A stretch of DNA of 45,042 nucleotides, taken from Olavius sp. associated proteobacterium Delta 1 (lineage in GTDB: Bacteria; Desulfobacterota; Desulfobacteria; Desulfobacterales; JAFDCJ01). Below the pieces are notes generated by a model. The model made no database searches and was not told the origin of the DNA. It saw only the letters and a program-made list of their open reading frames with translations. The stretch covers positions 1-45,042 of the forward strand of contig CACVKW010000552.1 of assembly GCA_902749685.1 (NCBI GenBank). Reading direction: 5' to 3'. Made by a program: the position numbers and the translations under genes. Each line of letters begins with the position of its first letter. Position 1 is the first letter of the stretch. Shown in pieces: positions 15,235 through 23,934 of the stretch.

Positions 15235-16077
15235 TCATCTGGTTTTGCCGGCAACTCTGTTGCGCGCCCAGGCGGATGTTACCTCAGATATTAGCACCAG
15301 GAAGATAATCGACAACAGAATCGCTGCCACCCGGGTACTTTCCACCTGCTGGACGGTTCTTCGCAGATACCAGCCCATTCCACCGGCACCGAAAAACCCC
15401 ACCACCGTAGCGGCTCGAAAGGCCGCATCCCAGGTATAGATGGCAATCCCGGTCCAGGCCACCCGGACCTGGGGCAGCACGGCATATACAAACACTTTCA
15501 AAGGATTGGCGCCGGTGGCCTGAATGGCTTCCACCTGGCCCTGGTTGATGGCTTCAATCTCTTCGGAAAAAAGTTTGCCGGCAAATCCCAGGCTGAAGAG
15601 CGACAGCGCCAGCACCCCCGGCAGCATGCCGAACCCCAGAATGGTCACGAACAGGATCGTCCAAATCATTTCGTGAACCGACCGGCACAACATCAGGATA
15701 AATCTTGAAATCGGATATAAAAATCCCTTGTTGGGTGACATGTTGAAGGAAGCGAACCATGACAGCGGGATGGACAGCAGGATACCGAAGAGCGCTCCCA
15801 GATAGGCCATCTTGACCGTTTCAACCACATAGCCCAGGTATTCGCTGTCCAGTATGTAGGGTATATCCGGCGGATAATATCGTTTAGAAAAAAGCGCCCA
15901 CAGCCGCCCGAACATGTCGGAAAAACGCGAGAGATGCACATTCAAATATTCTATCGATATGGTGACGAAAACCAGAATCAACAGCAGTATCACGTATTTG
16001 ATCAATGATTGCGGAAATTTGAATCGACGCCACGTTCGCGGCGCTCCGGCTGTCACTTCAACAGACTCTGTCGGCAT
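15235..16077 (-). CDS. phnE: PhnE-type phosphonate ABC permease (second)
   Basis: 280 aa with six hydrophobic segments. The EAA-type cytoplasmic loop is FSEEIEAINQGQVEAIQATGANPLKVFVYAVLPQ (about 160-195), and SVHEMIWTILFVTILGFG is characteristic of PhnE. It forms the membrane channel with the neighbouring permease and PhnC. The start at 16077 has GGAGG 7 nt upstream. Clearly paralogous to the 16381-17199 protein, so the channel is probably a heterodimer. Confidence 0.85.
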   Translation of the reverse strand: MPTESVEVTAGAPRTWRRFKFPQSLIKYVILLLILVFVTISIEYLNVHLSRFSDMFGRLWALFSKRYYPPDIPYILDSEYLGYVVETVKMAYLGALFGILLSIPLSWFASFNMSPNKGFLYPISRFILMLCRSVHEMIWTILFVTILGFGMLPGVLALSLFSLGFAGKLFSEEIEAINQGQVEAIQATGANPLKVFVYAVLPQVRVAWTGIAIYTWDAAFRAATVVGFFGAGGMGWYLRRTVQQVESTRVAAILLSIIFLVLISEVTSAWARNRVAGKTR

Positions 16078-16173
16078 GTTCCATCCTCCGGTACCGAGGT
16101 TAATTTTTAAAATGGAATCTGGCCATTTGGGCCGGGTCAGTCCCACCAGGCGGGACTGCCGAAAACAAATGCT

Positions 16174-16311
16174 ATGGAGTATTGGAATCATGGAACAATG
16201 GATTTATCGGAACGAGATCTATTTTAATTTAAAATGGAACTGATCAAAATTTAAACCGCCTAGGCGGACCGTTTTTGATACCCAATATTCCAACACTCCA
16301 TCATTCCATCG
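16174..16311. repeat. Imperfect palindrome of ATTCCAATATTCC units, copy 1
   Basis: atggagtattggaatcatgg (16174-16193) faces caatattccaacactccatc plus attccatcg (16283-16311). It fills the 303-bp gap between the two permease genes. Related unpaired units occur at 17428-17459 and 19823-19884. Confidence 0.6.
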
Positions 16312-16380
16312 TTGATCTAACAGTAAACACCACATCTTCGAAATAAATTCGAAGTTAGCCCACAATGTTAGGATTCATAA

Positions 16381-17199
16381 CTAAAGTATCGCCTTGCGGC
16401 CGTAATAGGAACCGATTTCGCCGATTCCAACGAGACACAATATCGCGATGATAACCGTCGTTACCCCGCCGTAATTGTACATGACCAGCTGCCTGTGAAA
16501 GGTCAGTCCCAACCCGCCGGCGCCCACCAGCCCCATGATGGTCGCCCGGCGAATGTTGATGTCCCACTGGAAAATGGCATTGCCCAGGTAGACCGGTAAA
16601 ATCTGCGGTATCACACCATACAGGATGACCTGAAATTGATTGGCGCCGGTTGCTTTGATGGCTTCCAAAGGACCCGGATCGATGTCTTCGATGGCCTCGG
16701 CGGTCAGCTTGGAAATAAAACCGATCGACCGCATGGACACCGCCAGAATGCCCGGAAAAGCGCCCAGTCCAACGGCCGACACAAACAACAGGCCCCACAC
16801 GATTTCATGGACCGAGCGCGTTAAGGTCATAATCGCTCGGCCGATGGGATAGGTAATGGGTCTGTAGGGGGTGATGTTGTAGGCGGCAAACCAGGATACC
16901 GGAATGGCCAAAATCAGGGCCAGCATGGTGCCGAGACAGGCAATCATAAACGTTTCGATGGTGGGTTTCACCAGCTGGGAAAACAGCGAAAAATCGGGGG
17001 GTAAAAAACGGGCCAGCGCCTTGAATACGGACCCGATGGTTCCGATTCTGTCCCAGTCCGTATCTTCGATGATCGTACTTTGGATGCTGAATATGACCAG
17101 AATAAGAACGATGCAATACAGCACATAGCGAATGGCTTTATTTTTCTTTCTGGCAGCAAGAACCTGCTTAAATTTTGATTCGTAAACCGCTTCAGTCAT
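16381..17199 (-). CDS. phnE: PhnE-type phosphonate ABC permease (first)
   Basis: 272 aa. After a short cytoplasmic N-terminus there are about six membrane spans. The EAA loop is KLTAEAIEDIDPGPLEAIKATGANQFQVILYGVIPQ and the motif TRSVHEIVWGLLFVSAVGLG matches PhnE. It lies between phnC and the second permease on the same strand. The ribosome site is weak (AGGGGCCGTCC). Confidence 0.85.
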   Translation of the reverse strand: MTEAVYESKFKQVLAARKKNKAIRYVLYCIVLILVIFSIQSTIIEDTDWDRIGTIGSVFKALARFLPPDFSLFSQLVKPTIETFMIACLGTMLALILAIPVSWFAAYNITPYRPITYPIGRAIMTLTRSVHEIVWGLLFVSAVGLGAFPGILAVSMRSIGFISKLTAEAIEDIDPGPLEAIKATGANQFQVILYGVIPQILPVYLGNAIFQWDINIRRATIMGLVGAGGLGLTFHRQLVMYNYGGVTTVIIAILCLVGIGEIGSYYGRKAIL

Positions 17200-17245
17200 G
17201 GACGGCCCCTAATAGTATTTAATTGAACTGGAAAATCTCAATTAA

Positions 17246-17384
17246 ATACTATTCGTTATTGGTTATTGGTTATTTAGTTAAAATTTGATGATTGCCACAA
17301 TTTACTATTCCTATGTTAGGTAATAAATAAGATCGATATATGCATTTTGTACAATTAACTAATAACGAGTAGCGAATAACTCCC
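17246..17384. repeat. Imperfect palindrome of TTATTGGTTAAT units, copy 2
   Basis: tactattcgttattggttat (17247-17266) faces attaactaataacgagtagc plus gaataact (17354-17381). It is the same family as 11449-11640. It occupies the 322-bp gap between phnC and the first phnE, together with ATTCCAATATTCC units at 17428-17459. Confidence 0.55.
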
Positions 17385-17521
17385 GATTTTATTTTCACTC
17401 AAATCCGAATTCCGAAATCAAGTTGATTCCTCTATTCCAACATTCCAATATTCCATCTGACTACCACCACAATCCTCTGGGCAAAACAAAAACCGGTGCC
17501 GTTCGAACCGTATTCGATATA

Positions 17522-18274
17522 TTACAGGATTTCCATGGCGTAAATCTCTTCCAGGGTGCTTTGATCGACAGTACCCGTCGGACCCTCAAATTTTTTGACG
17601 CCATCCTGCAGTCCGATCACTTTATTGGAAAAATCCAGCGCCAGCTGCACATCATGGATGTTGCACAAGACCGGCACCCCGGCTTCCCGGGACATGGTTT
17701 TGATCATTTCCATGACATCCCGCGCAATCTTGGGGTCAAGGCTGGAGGTGGGTTCATCCACCAGCAGCAGCTGGGGTTGTTGAATAATAGCGCGGGCAAT
17801 GCCGACCCGCTGTCGCTGTCCGCCGCTTAATTCATCGGCGCGCTTGTCGACAAAATCGCCCAGCCCGACCTTCTCAAGCAATTCCAGGGCCCGTTGAATG
17901 TCGGATTTCGGGTACCAGCGCAAAAAACTTCGCAAGGTACCCACATAGCCCAACCGGCCGGAAAGGACATTGTCCATCACCGACATCCTTTCCACCAGGT
18001 TAAATTCCTGAAAAATCATCCCCATGCTCCGGCGGGCGCCTCTCAAATCACGATTACCCATCCGGGTAATATTATTCCCGTTTAATATGACATCACCGCT
18101 GTTGGGTTCCACCAGGCGGTTGATGCACCGAATAAGGGTTGATTTGCCGGCGCCACTGGGTCCGATGATGGCGAAAAAATCATCTTTTTCCACGTTAAAG
18201 CTGACGCCTTTTAATATTTCGGGCCCTGAGCGCGTATATTGAATTCTGAGTTCTTTGACTTCAAGTATTGCCAT
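17522..18274 (-). CDS. phnC: PhnC-type phosphonate ABC ATPase
   Basis: 250 aa. Walker A GPSGAGKST, Q-loop MIFQEFNLVERMSVMDNVLSGRLGY (the LSGRLG run is typical of PhnC), signature LSGGQRQRVGIARA, Walker B LLLVDEPTSSLD and H-loop CNIHDVQLAL are all present. It energises phosphonate import with the two PhnE permeases and PhnD. GGAG precedes the ATG. Full length for the family. Confidence 0.92.
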   Translation of the reverse strand: MAILEVKELRIQYTRSGPEILKGVSFNVEKDDFFAIIGPSGAGKSTLIRCINRLVEPNSGDVILNGNNITRMGNRDLRGARRSMGMIFQEFNLVERMSVMDNVLSGRLGYVGTLRSFLRWYPKSDIQRALELLEKVGLGDFVDKRADELSGGQRQRVGIARAIIQQPQLLLVDEPTSSLDPKIARDVMEMIKTMSREAGVPVLCNIHDVQLALDFSNKVIGLQDGVKKFEGPTGTVDQSTLEEIYAMEIL

Positions 18275-18380
18275 TCAAATCTCCAAACCAAGGCGCTAAA
18301 TGCTGGATATTGCACATGGATAAGTTATTTTAATAACCGGTTGACTGAATTTGCCGAAATTACCCGGTTCATGAAAGCGC

Positions 18381-18595
18381 TAAATTCCAAGCACCAATAT
18401 CCAAATTACAAATAAATCCCAATGATCGAAATTCAAAATTTCAAATAAATGATTTTTCTATACAGCAGCAGTACAATCTTGACCAGCAGGTATAAATTTA
18501 CGAAGTGATGACATACGCCTGCGGCGGATGTTTTGGTCATTGGATATTGAATATTGAGATTTATTTGAAATTTGGTGCTTGTGATTTGTTATTTA
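18381..18595. repeat. Long imperfect palindrome of CCAAGCACCAA / CAAATAAAT units
   Basis: The left arm from taaattccaagcaccaatat (18381-18400, continuing to 18447) is the inverse of ttatttgaaatttggtgctt (18561-18580) and its flanks. It occupies the 425-bp phnD-phnC gap. Confidence 0.65.
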
Positions 18596-18660
18596 ATTGT
18601 TTGACAGCGTCAACCGTTTCAACTGGTTCAACATTTATTTTGATTTAGTATTGCACTATC

Positions 18661-18686
18661 TCAAGGGCGGCTTTTGCCGCCCTTGA
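18661..18686 (-). terminator. Strong stem-loop after phnD (attenuator-like)
   Basis: TCAAGGGCGGC (18661-18671) pairs perfectly with GCCGCCCTTGA (18676-18686) around TTTT. There is no T tract, so it is more likely an mRNA-stabilising or partial terminator structure that would favour phnD over downstream genes. Confidence 0.55.
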
Positions 18687-18699
18687 TATCTCGCTTGAT

Positions 18700-19611
18700 T
18701 TATTTCTTTTTGGCGTCCTTGGCCTTTTTGAGCTCGCGAATAACATCGTAATCTGACGAAGTCATTTTCACGAATTTGTTGGACTTGACATTTTTCAAAA
18801 AGTCGGCGCAGGCCGGTTCATTTTGCAGCGTCAAAAAGGTTTCTTCAATTTTCTGTTTGATTTCCGGACAGAGGGATGCCCGGTAGACGAACGGGTCCTG
18901 GGGAACGGCCGGTGAATACCACAGATAATTGAAATCTTCTTTTTTCACCATACCGCGCTCGATCACGTTATCGAAGCGGTGGGTGGCCACGAAGGCGGCG
19001 TCCACCTTGCCCTCGTAAACCGCCATGGTCGACAGATCATGTCCGCCCGTGTAAACGATCTTTTTAAAATAATCCTCCAGCGGCTGGTTGATGACCTTGG
19101 TAAAAACGACCCGGGGCACCAGATTGCCGGAGGTGCTGGCCGGATCGGTCAGGCCGATCACAGCGCCTTTTATGGATTCGATCGTCGTAAATTTACTGTC
19201 TTTTCTGGTTATCAGGGCGGCCTTGTAACCCGGGCCTTCTTCCTGAATATAACCCGGCTTCTTGGCATAGGTCGCAAAGACTTCCACATCCGGATCCTTG
19301 GAATTCGCAATCACATAAGAATAGGGACCCAGAACGGCAACATCCGCCCACTTTCCGATCAAGGCTTCCACGACGGTCGAATAGGAGGTGGGCATATAAA
19401 ATTCCACTTTCTTGCCGGTCATTTTGGAAAGATAGTCGATCACCGGTTTGTAAATGGTTAATTCCTGAATGGTTTCTTCGGTGGGAATGATGGAAAAGGT
19501 CAACGCTTCGGGATTTTCACATTCAGCCAAAGCACTGCCGATTAGGGTAAACGAAAAAAAAATGGTCAAGAGACAGGTGATGGCCATCAAAGAAAATCTT
19601 CGGTTATGCAT
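18700..19611 (-). CDS. phnD: PhnD-type phosphonate ABC substrate-binding protein
   Basis: 303 aa with a signal peptide ending ...GSALA. The fold and motifs are PhnD-like: IPTEETIQELTIYKPVIDYLSKMTGKKVEFYMPTSYSTVVEALIGKWADVAVLGPYSY and LTDPASTSGNLVPRVVF. It binds phosphonate in the periplasm and delivers it to PhnE/PhnC. It is the promoter-proximal gene of the cluster; AAGGGGG lies 5 nt before the ATG. Specificity for 2-aminoethylphosphonate is inferred from phnW downstream. Confidence 0.88.
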   Translation of the reverse strand: MHNRRFSLMAITCLLTIFFSFTLIGSALAECENPEALTFSIIPTEETIQELTIYKPVIDYLSKMTGKKVEFYMPTSYSTVVEALIGKWADVAVLGPYSYVIANSKDPDVEVFATYAKKPGYIQEEGPGYKAALITRKDSKFTTIESIKGAVIGLTDPASTSGNLVPRVVFTKVINQPLEDYFKKIVYTGGHDLSTMAVYEGKVDAAFVATHRFDNVIERGMVKKEDFNYLWYSPAVPQDPFVYRASLCPEIKQKIEETFLTLQNEPACADFLKNVKSNKFVKMTSSDYDVIRELKKAKDAKKK

Positions 19612-20226
19612 GATATCCCCCTTTCTTGTTTTACCTGATTTAAAACGCTCCGATTAGGTTTAATACGGTTAGATGTTCACCAGATTGTTTAGTTCCGGGT
19701 CACCTCCTTTCTATAACAGCTATTATGGCTAGGCTGATTAAATGTATCGGAATTCCGATCCCGCCGCGGCGGGAGTATCACGGTGCTTATTACGGAAATT
19801 GTCTTGCTAAGCCGCAAGGAATGGTTAATAGTGGAATGTTGCAAGACATGATTCCAATATTCCAGAATTCCATCATTCCAATCGCACGACCTTGAGGCTT
19901 TCGACAGGTTGGGGCGAAGCCCCTTACTTTTTCCCCCTAAGGTGCTGACCATAGAGGATTGGAAGTCAGTCAATTATAGTAGAAGTTCTCGGTTGAAACT
20001 GTTGATCAATAATAATAAATTAAGCTTCGAACAGAAGCCTGAGAATAGAATCTATAATTTATCCCGTCAACCATAAATCAAAAGAATTTAAATTATAGAC
20101 TTTATAACAAAAAGTTATTGCCTGAATTTTGCACACGAATATTTCTCATCAGATCATGCAGTTTATTTAAGCCGCAGGATTAAGTTATACCAACTTAATT
20201 GGGTAAGAAGCTTAAAACAATAATGG
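19612..20226. other. Gene-free upstream region of the phosphonate operon
   Basis: About 615 bp without a convincing gene. It contains an exact 14-nt complement of the 16S rRNA tail on the minus strand (19700-19713), a CCCGCCGCGGCGGG palindrome near 19761, and ATTCCAATATTCC units at 19823-19884. The operon promoter must lie here or further up, but I see no strong -35/-10 pair. Confidence 0.5.
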
Positions 20227-20323
20227 ATACCTGAATTTTTAAACCACATACTTCGCTTCGGATGAATTACGAAACTGGATTCTCATTCATTGTCGGCAAA
20301 AATGACATTAAAAATTCAGGTAT
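20227..20323. mobile_element. 97-bp MITE-like element, copy A
   Basis: ATACCTGAATTTTTAA (20227-20242) is perfectly inverted as TTAAAAATTCAGGTAT (20308-20323). A sister element with the same terminal repeats lies at 21374-21471. The right end overlaps the 3' end of the HD gene. Confidence 0.65.
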
Positions 20324-20909
20324 TGCACACCTGTTGATATGCGAGAAAATCTTTTGACCGATCCTCGGAGTTAAGCAGCCGATTGAGGTCTTGCGGATCG
20401 ATCGCTAAATCGCTGAAAATTTCTTTTTCTATGACCAGGGTTTTGCCCCACAGCCATTGAATTCGCGCCTGGTGTTCCGGCAGCTTGCCGTACTTTTCAC
20501 GGATATAATCTAAACGTTGATCAAGGCCGACTATCCGGTCATGGAGTACCCGCTTGTCTGCGTAATTGATAATTTCCGCTTCCCAGAGCGTCACCGGATC
20601 CGGGTATGCATCCAGCCGAACATGTTGCCGGACTAAATCGCCGACTTCCGGATAGCCCTGTTCGGCAAGCAGTTGACCGCCGGTAAGCGCATGGTTTTCT
20701 TCAGTTTTAAAGCTGCGGGTTTTGGTGATGTCGTGCAGCAGGGCGGCCGCTCGGATTAATTCATGGTTGAGCCGGTTTTGCGCCGGGTCTAAATGCTCCG
20801 CCAGAAAGGTCGCCACCCGGCAAACCTGCATGGAATGAACCACAATGTGATCCATCATTCTCATCTCGCACATCAGCAAAAAACACTGTTCCTGGGTTGG
20901 AATTTTCAT
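20316..20909 (-). CDS. HD-domain phosphohydrolase-like protein
   Basis: 197 aa. HD motif residues are His25 (IVVHSMQVCRVATFLAEHL), His59-Asp60 (AAALLHDITKTR), His73 and His96 (QHVRLDAYPDP), with a later ADKRV. This is a metal-dependent phosphohydrolase domain of the small stand-alone kind; the substrate could be a nucleotide or dinucleotide and is unknown. The last codons AAT ACC TGA come from the terminal repeat of the MITE-like element, so the native C-terminus may have been replaced. It lies divergent from the Janus-like gene and alone on its strand, ~700 bp from phnD. Confidence 0.75.
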   Translation of the reverse strand: MKIPTQEQCFLLMCEMRMMDHIVVHSMQVCRVATFLAEHLDPAQNRLNHELIRAAALLHDITKTRSFKTEENHALTGGQLLAEQGYPEVGDLVRQHVRLDAYPDPVTLWEAEIINYADKRVLHDRIVGLDQRLDYIREKYGKLPEHQARIQWLWGKTLVIEKEIFSDLAIDPQDLNRLLNSEDRSKDFLAYQQVCNT

Positions 20910-21373
20910 AAGGATAACCTAAGCATCCTAACCCGGACAAGCCGGAATAAATTGCCACTAAGGCACCAAGACACTAAGCGAAACCTTTGATTAATATTCA
21001 TCTTTGCGTCTAGGTGTCTTGGTGGCGAAAATGTTTTGCCATTAAACGCGCAGAATTCATTATTAAGACTCTATCCGACCTGTTAATCAACCCTGCACCT
21101 ATACATTATAAGCTCCATATTGTCTTACCGCCGCTACGGCGGCTCTGATGTTGGCCGCCAGGCTGAAGGGCGCGCAGAACTGGAGCGGGGTTTCCGCACC
21201 ACCGCCAATCAGGCTGCGAAACAATTTTACCTAAATGCGTTGGCTCAGGTAAATTGTCAATATTTTATTTCGGCATTGACAAAAATCCAACTGTTCTTTA
21301 ATTTCGTCAAAAATCTGCCTTCCGCATTTTCGGCTGGGCGCTAATTAAACATAAAAATATTTTGAAAAAATAG
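20910..21373. other. Gene-free region with CACCAAGA palindrome and stem-loop
   Basis: 20953-21027 is an imperfect palindrome: gccactaaggcaccaagaca (20954-20973) against tctaggtgtcttggtggc (21009-21026). 21221-21257 is a stem-loop, ACAATTTTACCT against AGGTAAATTGT. No gene is supported between them. Confidence 0.5.
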
Positions 21374-21471
21374 ATACCTGAATTTTTGAGCAACTGCCAT
21401 CGCTCAAAGTCGATTGCGGTAACTTGACCTCGAGCTTCACCAGGGGTTATCGGCGGGCAATATTCAGGTAT
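21374..21471. mobile_element. 98-bp MITE-like element, copy B
   Basis: ATACCTGAATTTTT (21374-21387) is inverted as AATATTCAGGTAT (21459-21471). Length and ends match copy A at 20227-20323; the interior differs. It lies just upstream of the Janus-like frame. Confidence 0.6.
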
Positions 21472-21535
21472 TACGGGAGACAAAATTGAAAGTTGTCATT
21501 GCCAGAAAGGCCCCGCCAAAAATCCGCCGGATGCT

Positions 21536-21985
21536 TTGTTTTTTCATAAAAAACGCTTCCAGTTCTTCGCCGAAAACATCGCCCGCGTATTTACCGGCAA
21601 AGCACCTTTAAATGAATTGCAGCCGATCAGCAGCGAAGAAAAAAAGTCCGGATATTCAATTCCGCCGGTCATACTGTCGGAAGGCTACAAAGGCAAAATC
21701 CTTTTGGTATCGATATCCGGCGATGGAATCGAAGATAAGGTCATTCTACGTTCCGGAGATCTCTGGCACCGGGAAATACTGCGCAATACGGAAGCAGAAA
21801 TTCGCAACCTCGGAATTCGAGACGCCCGGATATACGAACTGGGCGGGGCCCACCTGCGCTTCGAACCCGACGGGACCATCATCATCTACGGCAACAGCCA
21901 GCAGTACGGCGCCTGCGACAAAGAGTACGCCGCCGGGCTTGTAAGGAATGAGTTTCCAGGCAGAAGGGTAGACGTCCGGTCTTAA
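21536..21985 (+). CDS. Janus/Ocnus (PHPT)-like phosphohistidine phosphatase homologue
   Basis: 149 aa from a TTG. Residues ~40-149 align with human PHPT1 from memory: the catalytic histidine (PHPT1 YHADIYDKV, here LWHREILRN), GG about 25 residues later, a 13-residue step to YG, and then YGNSQQYGACDKEYA...EFPG with the same 25-residue spacing as PHPT1 YGYSMAYGPAQHA...KYPD. A predicted activity is removal of phosphate from protein histidine. The first ~35 residues (FQFFAENIARVFTGKAPLNEL) look instead like the C-terminal tail of a D-2-hydroxyacid dehydrogenase, with the frame open further upstream, so this may be a fusion scar and the start is uncertain. Confidence 0.6.
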   Translation: MFFHKKRFQFFAENIARVFTGKAPLNELQPISSEEKKSGYSIPPVILSEGYKGKILLVSISGDGIEDKVILRSGDLWHREILRNTEAEIRNLGIRDARIYELGGAHLRFEPDGTIIIYGNSQQYGACDKEYAAGLVRNEFPGRRVDVRS

Positions 21986-22024
21986 GGGCTCACTCAAAAA
22001 TAATCATAACATCGAATAGCTCTT

Positions 22025-23260
22025 ATGACAGCACACGCAGCTCATGTCCAATCAGACTCTTACAAGTGGCTGGTTCTTACACTGGCAGCGTTTACATTTA
22101 CCTTTGTGGTGGCGATTCCGCAGATGTCGCTGCCGGTGCTGTTTGATGAAATATCCGCAGAACTAGGCTTGAGCCTGGTACAGGTCGGCTGGATATGGGG
22201 TTTCGGCTCTGTGATGGGCATTTTGGTGGGTCTCATCGGTGGCCCGGTCGGTGATCGGTTTGGACCGAGGCGGACCCTTGCCGTTGCTTGTTTATTAATA
22301 GGGATAGCCGGTGCAGCACGGGGTCTCTCAAACAGCTTCGCGATGTTGGCATTTACGATGCTCATTACCGGCTTTGCGCAATGGTCGATTCCGATGAATA
22401 TCCATAAGACCTGTGGGGTCTGGTTTCCCAAAGAACAACTTGGCATGGCCAATGGCGTAGTATCAGTTGGGATGGCGCTGGGATTTCTCGCAGGGTCGCT
22501 TTTGGCGGCAACCGTCTTTTCACCGCTGTTGGGCGGGTGGCGGAATGTGCTGTACGTGTATGGCGCGGTTGCGATTCTATTTGGTGCGTTCTGGTGGTTT
22601 TCACAGGAAAATGCAAGGGATGAAGGCCGGCCCGGCAATCAAATGATCACCTTTCGGGAAGCCATCGGGCACGTCATGCGCTTACGCAACCTGTGGGTAC
22701 TCTGCATAGCAACCGCGAGTGTCTCCGGGTGTGTCAACGGAATGTTGGGCTTCCTGCCGCTCTACCTGCGCGACTTGGGTTGGCAGCCGGCAATAGCCGA
22801 CAGCACGCTGGCATCTTTTCACGCGGCGAGCATGCTCTTTGCAATCCCTATTGCTCTGTTTTCCGACCGTCTCGGAAGCCGCCGCGGGGTCCTGATGGCG
22901 GCAGCATTGCTGATTTGCAACGGAACCGGCCTCTTAGGATTTGCCGGCGGGGTCTTGATTTCGGCGGCGGTTTTGATAGCAGGCATCACACGTGACGGAT
23001 TCATGGCCATCTCCATGACGGCAGTCATCGAGGTCAAAGGCATTGGCGCACACTTTGCCGGATCAGCAACCGGGCTGGCTATGTCTGTTATGGGGTTCGC
23101 AAACGTCTTTGCACCGCCGGTCGGGAATTGGCTGGCGAAATTTGGTTCGGGACTTCCCTTTTTGTTCTGGGCCTCTCTTGCGTTTTTAGGGATCGTGGCC
23201 TATCTCTTCTTGCAGCAACCGGCGCCAGGGCGTACCGGCAGTTCTCAAGCCGGAAATTAA
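22025..23260 (+). CDS. MFS transporter
   Basis: 411 aa with twelve predicted spans and a central loop near residue 200. The MFS signature between TM2 and TM3 is GGPVGDRFGPRRT, and its counterpart in the second half is FSDRLGSRRG. Likely a proton-coupled organic anion or small-molecule transporter of the cytoplasmic membrane; no substrate can be assigned. It starts 39 nt after the Janus-like gene on the same strand and probably shares its transcript. No clear ribosome site. Confidence 0.8.
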   Translation: MTAHAAHVQSDSYKWLVLTLAAFTFTFVVAIPQMSLPVLFDEISAELGLSLVQVGWIWGFGSVMGILVGLIGGPVGDRFGPRRTLAVACLLIGIAGAARGLSNSFAMLAFTMLITGFAQWSIPMNIHKTCGVWFPKEQLGMANGVVSVGMALGFLAGSLLAATVFSPLLGGWRNVLYVYGAVAILFGAFWWFSQENARDEGRPGNQMITFREAIGHVMRLRNLWVLCIATASVSGCVNGMLGFLPLYLRDLGWQPAIADSTLASFHAASMLFAIPIALFSDRLGSRRGVLMAAALLICNGTGLLGFAGGVLISAAVLIAGITRDGFMAISMTAVIEVKGIGAHFAGSATGLAMSVMGFANVFAPPVGNWLAKFGSGLPFLFWASLAFLGIVAYLFLQQPAPGRTGSSQAGN

Positions 23261-23384
23261 GAATGGGATAATAGGGGATAGACAGATTCATCGACGAACC
23301 ACACCGGATATCTGTCGCGATTAGACGGTAAGGTTGGACAAGACGGGAGATGTTGTAAGCTAATATAATTACAATGAAACTCGC

Positions 23385-23409
23385 AATTTTAACCCGAAAG
23401 GGTAAAATT
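23385..23409. terminator. Stem-loop between convergent genes
   Basis: AATTTTAACCC, then GAAA, then GGGTAAAATT: an 10-bp stem with one bulged A and a GNRA loop. It lies between the MFS gene (+) and the NTF2-like gene (-). No T tract, so terminator function is tentative. Confidence 0.4.
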
Positions 23410-23477
23410 GAGACCCAATTATTAATTGACTGTTTAATCTTGTGGATAGCTTTAGCCAATCTTAAACCGATCAATCA

Positions 23478-23903
23478 TCAACGATATTTGCCATACCAGC
23501 TAAGAATTTTTCCATTTTTGGTTTGAAATTGATATTCAATCGGTGGCTCCGGTGATGACCAACCGCTTGGCCAAAAGAGACAATGCACGATCTCTTTATT
23601 GCCCTGCTTGAAGGCTTTCTCGACTTTATATTTTCCGCTCCAGATGTCCCTTTCAGCAAAAGCGACAACTTCTTCAGGCCCATTGAATTGCATCCCGGCG
23701 ATATTGACAGTTACTTCATTTGAAAAACATGCCGCCAGTGCTTTACTATCATTTTGGGCAGCCGCGTCAAAAAAGCAACGAACGGGACGGGATAAATTTT
23801 CCAGTTTGCTGTCTTTGTTGAAATCATGGAACTCTTCGCCATAGGCGGTAAGAGCAATTGTAAGGAATATTAGGGTTGCCACTATTATTTTCTTATCATT
23901 CAT
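23478..23903 (-). CDS. Secreted NTF2-like (SnoaL-type) protein 1
   Basis: 141 aa from MNDKKIIVATLIFLTIALTAYG, a signal peptide. The mature part has the NTF2-like cone fold pattern: PVRCFFDAAAQNDSKALAACFSNEVTVNIAG, GPEEVVAFAERDIWSGKYKVE and a final strand YQFQTKNGKILSWYGKYR. It binds a small hydrophobic molecule or acts as an enzyme in the periplasm; unknown which. GGAGG 6 nt upstream fixes the start at 23903. Paralogous to 24584-25006 and separated from it by the dinucleotide-binding protein gene, suggesting one operon. Confidence 0.65.
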   Translation of the reverse strand: MNDKKIIVATLIFLTIALTAYGEEFHDFNKDSKLENLSRPVRCFFDAAAQNDSKALAACFSNEVTVNIAGMQFNGPEEVVAFAERDIWSGKYKVEKAFKQGNKEIVHCLFWPSGWSSPEPPIEYQFQTKNGKILSWYGKYR

Positions 23904-23934
23904 TGCTTTCCTCCAATGCAAGATTCAATTGAAC

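Noticed and set aside
20770..21030. CACCAAGA palindrome considered as a tRNA or small RNA gene
   Set aside because: The arms do not fold into a cloverleaf; the sequence fits the short-unit palindrome class seen in other gaps.
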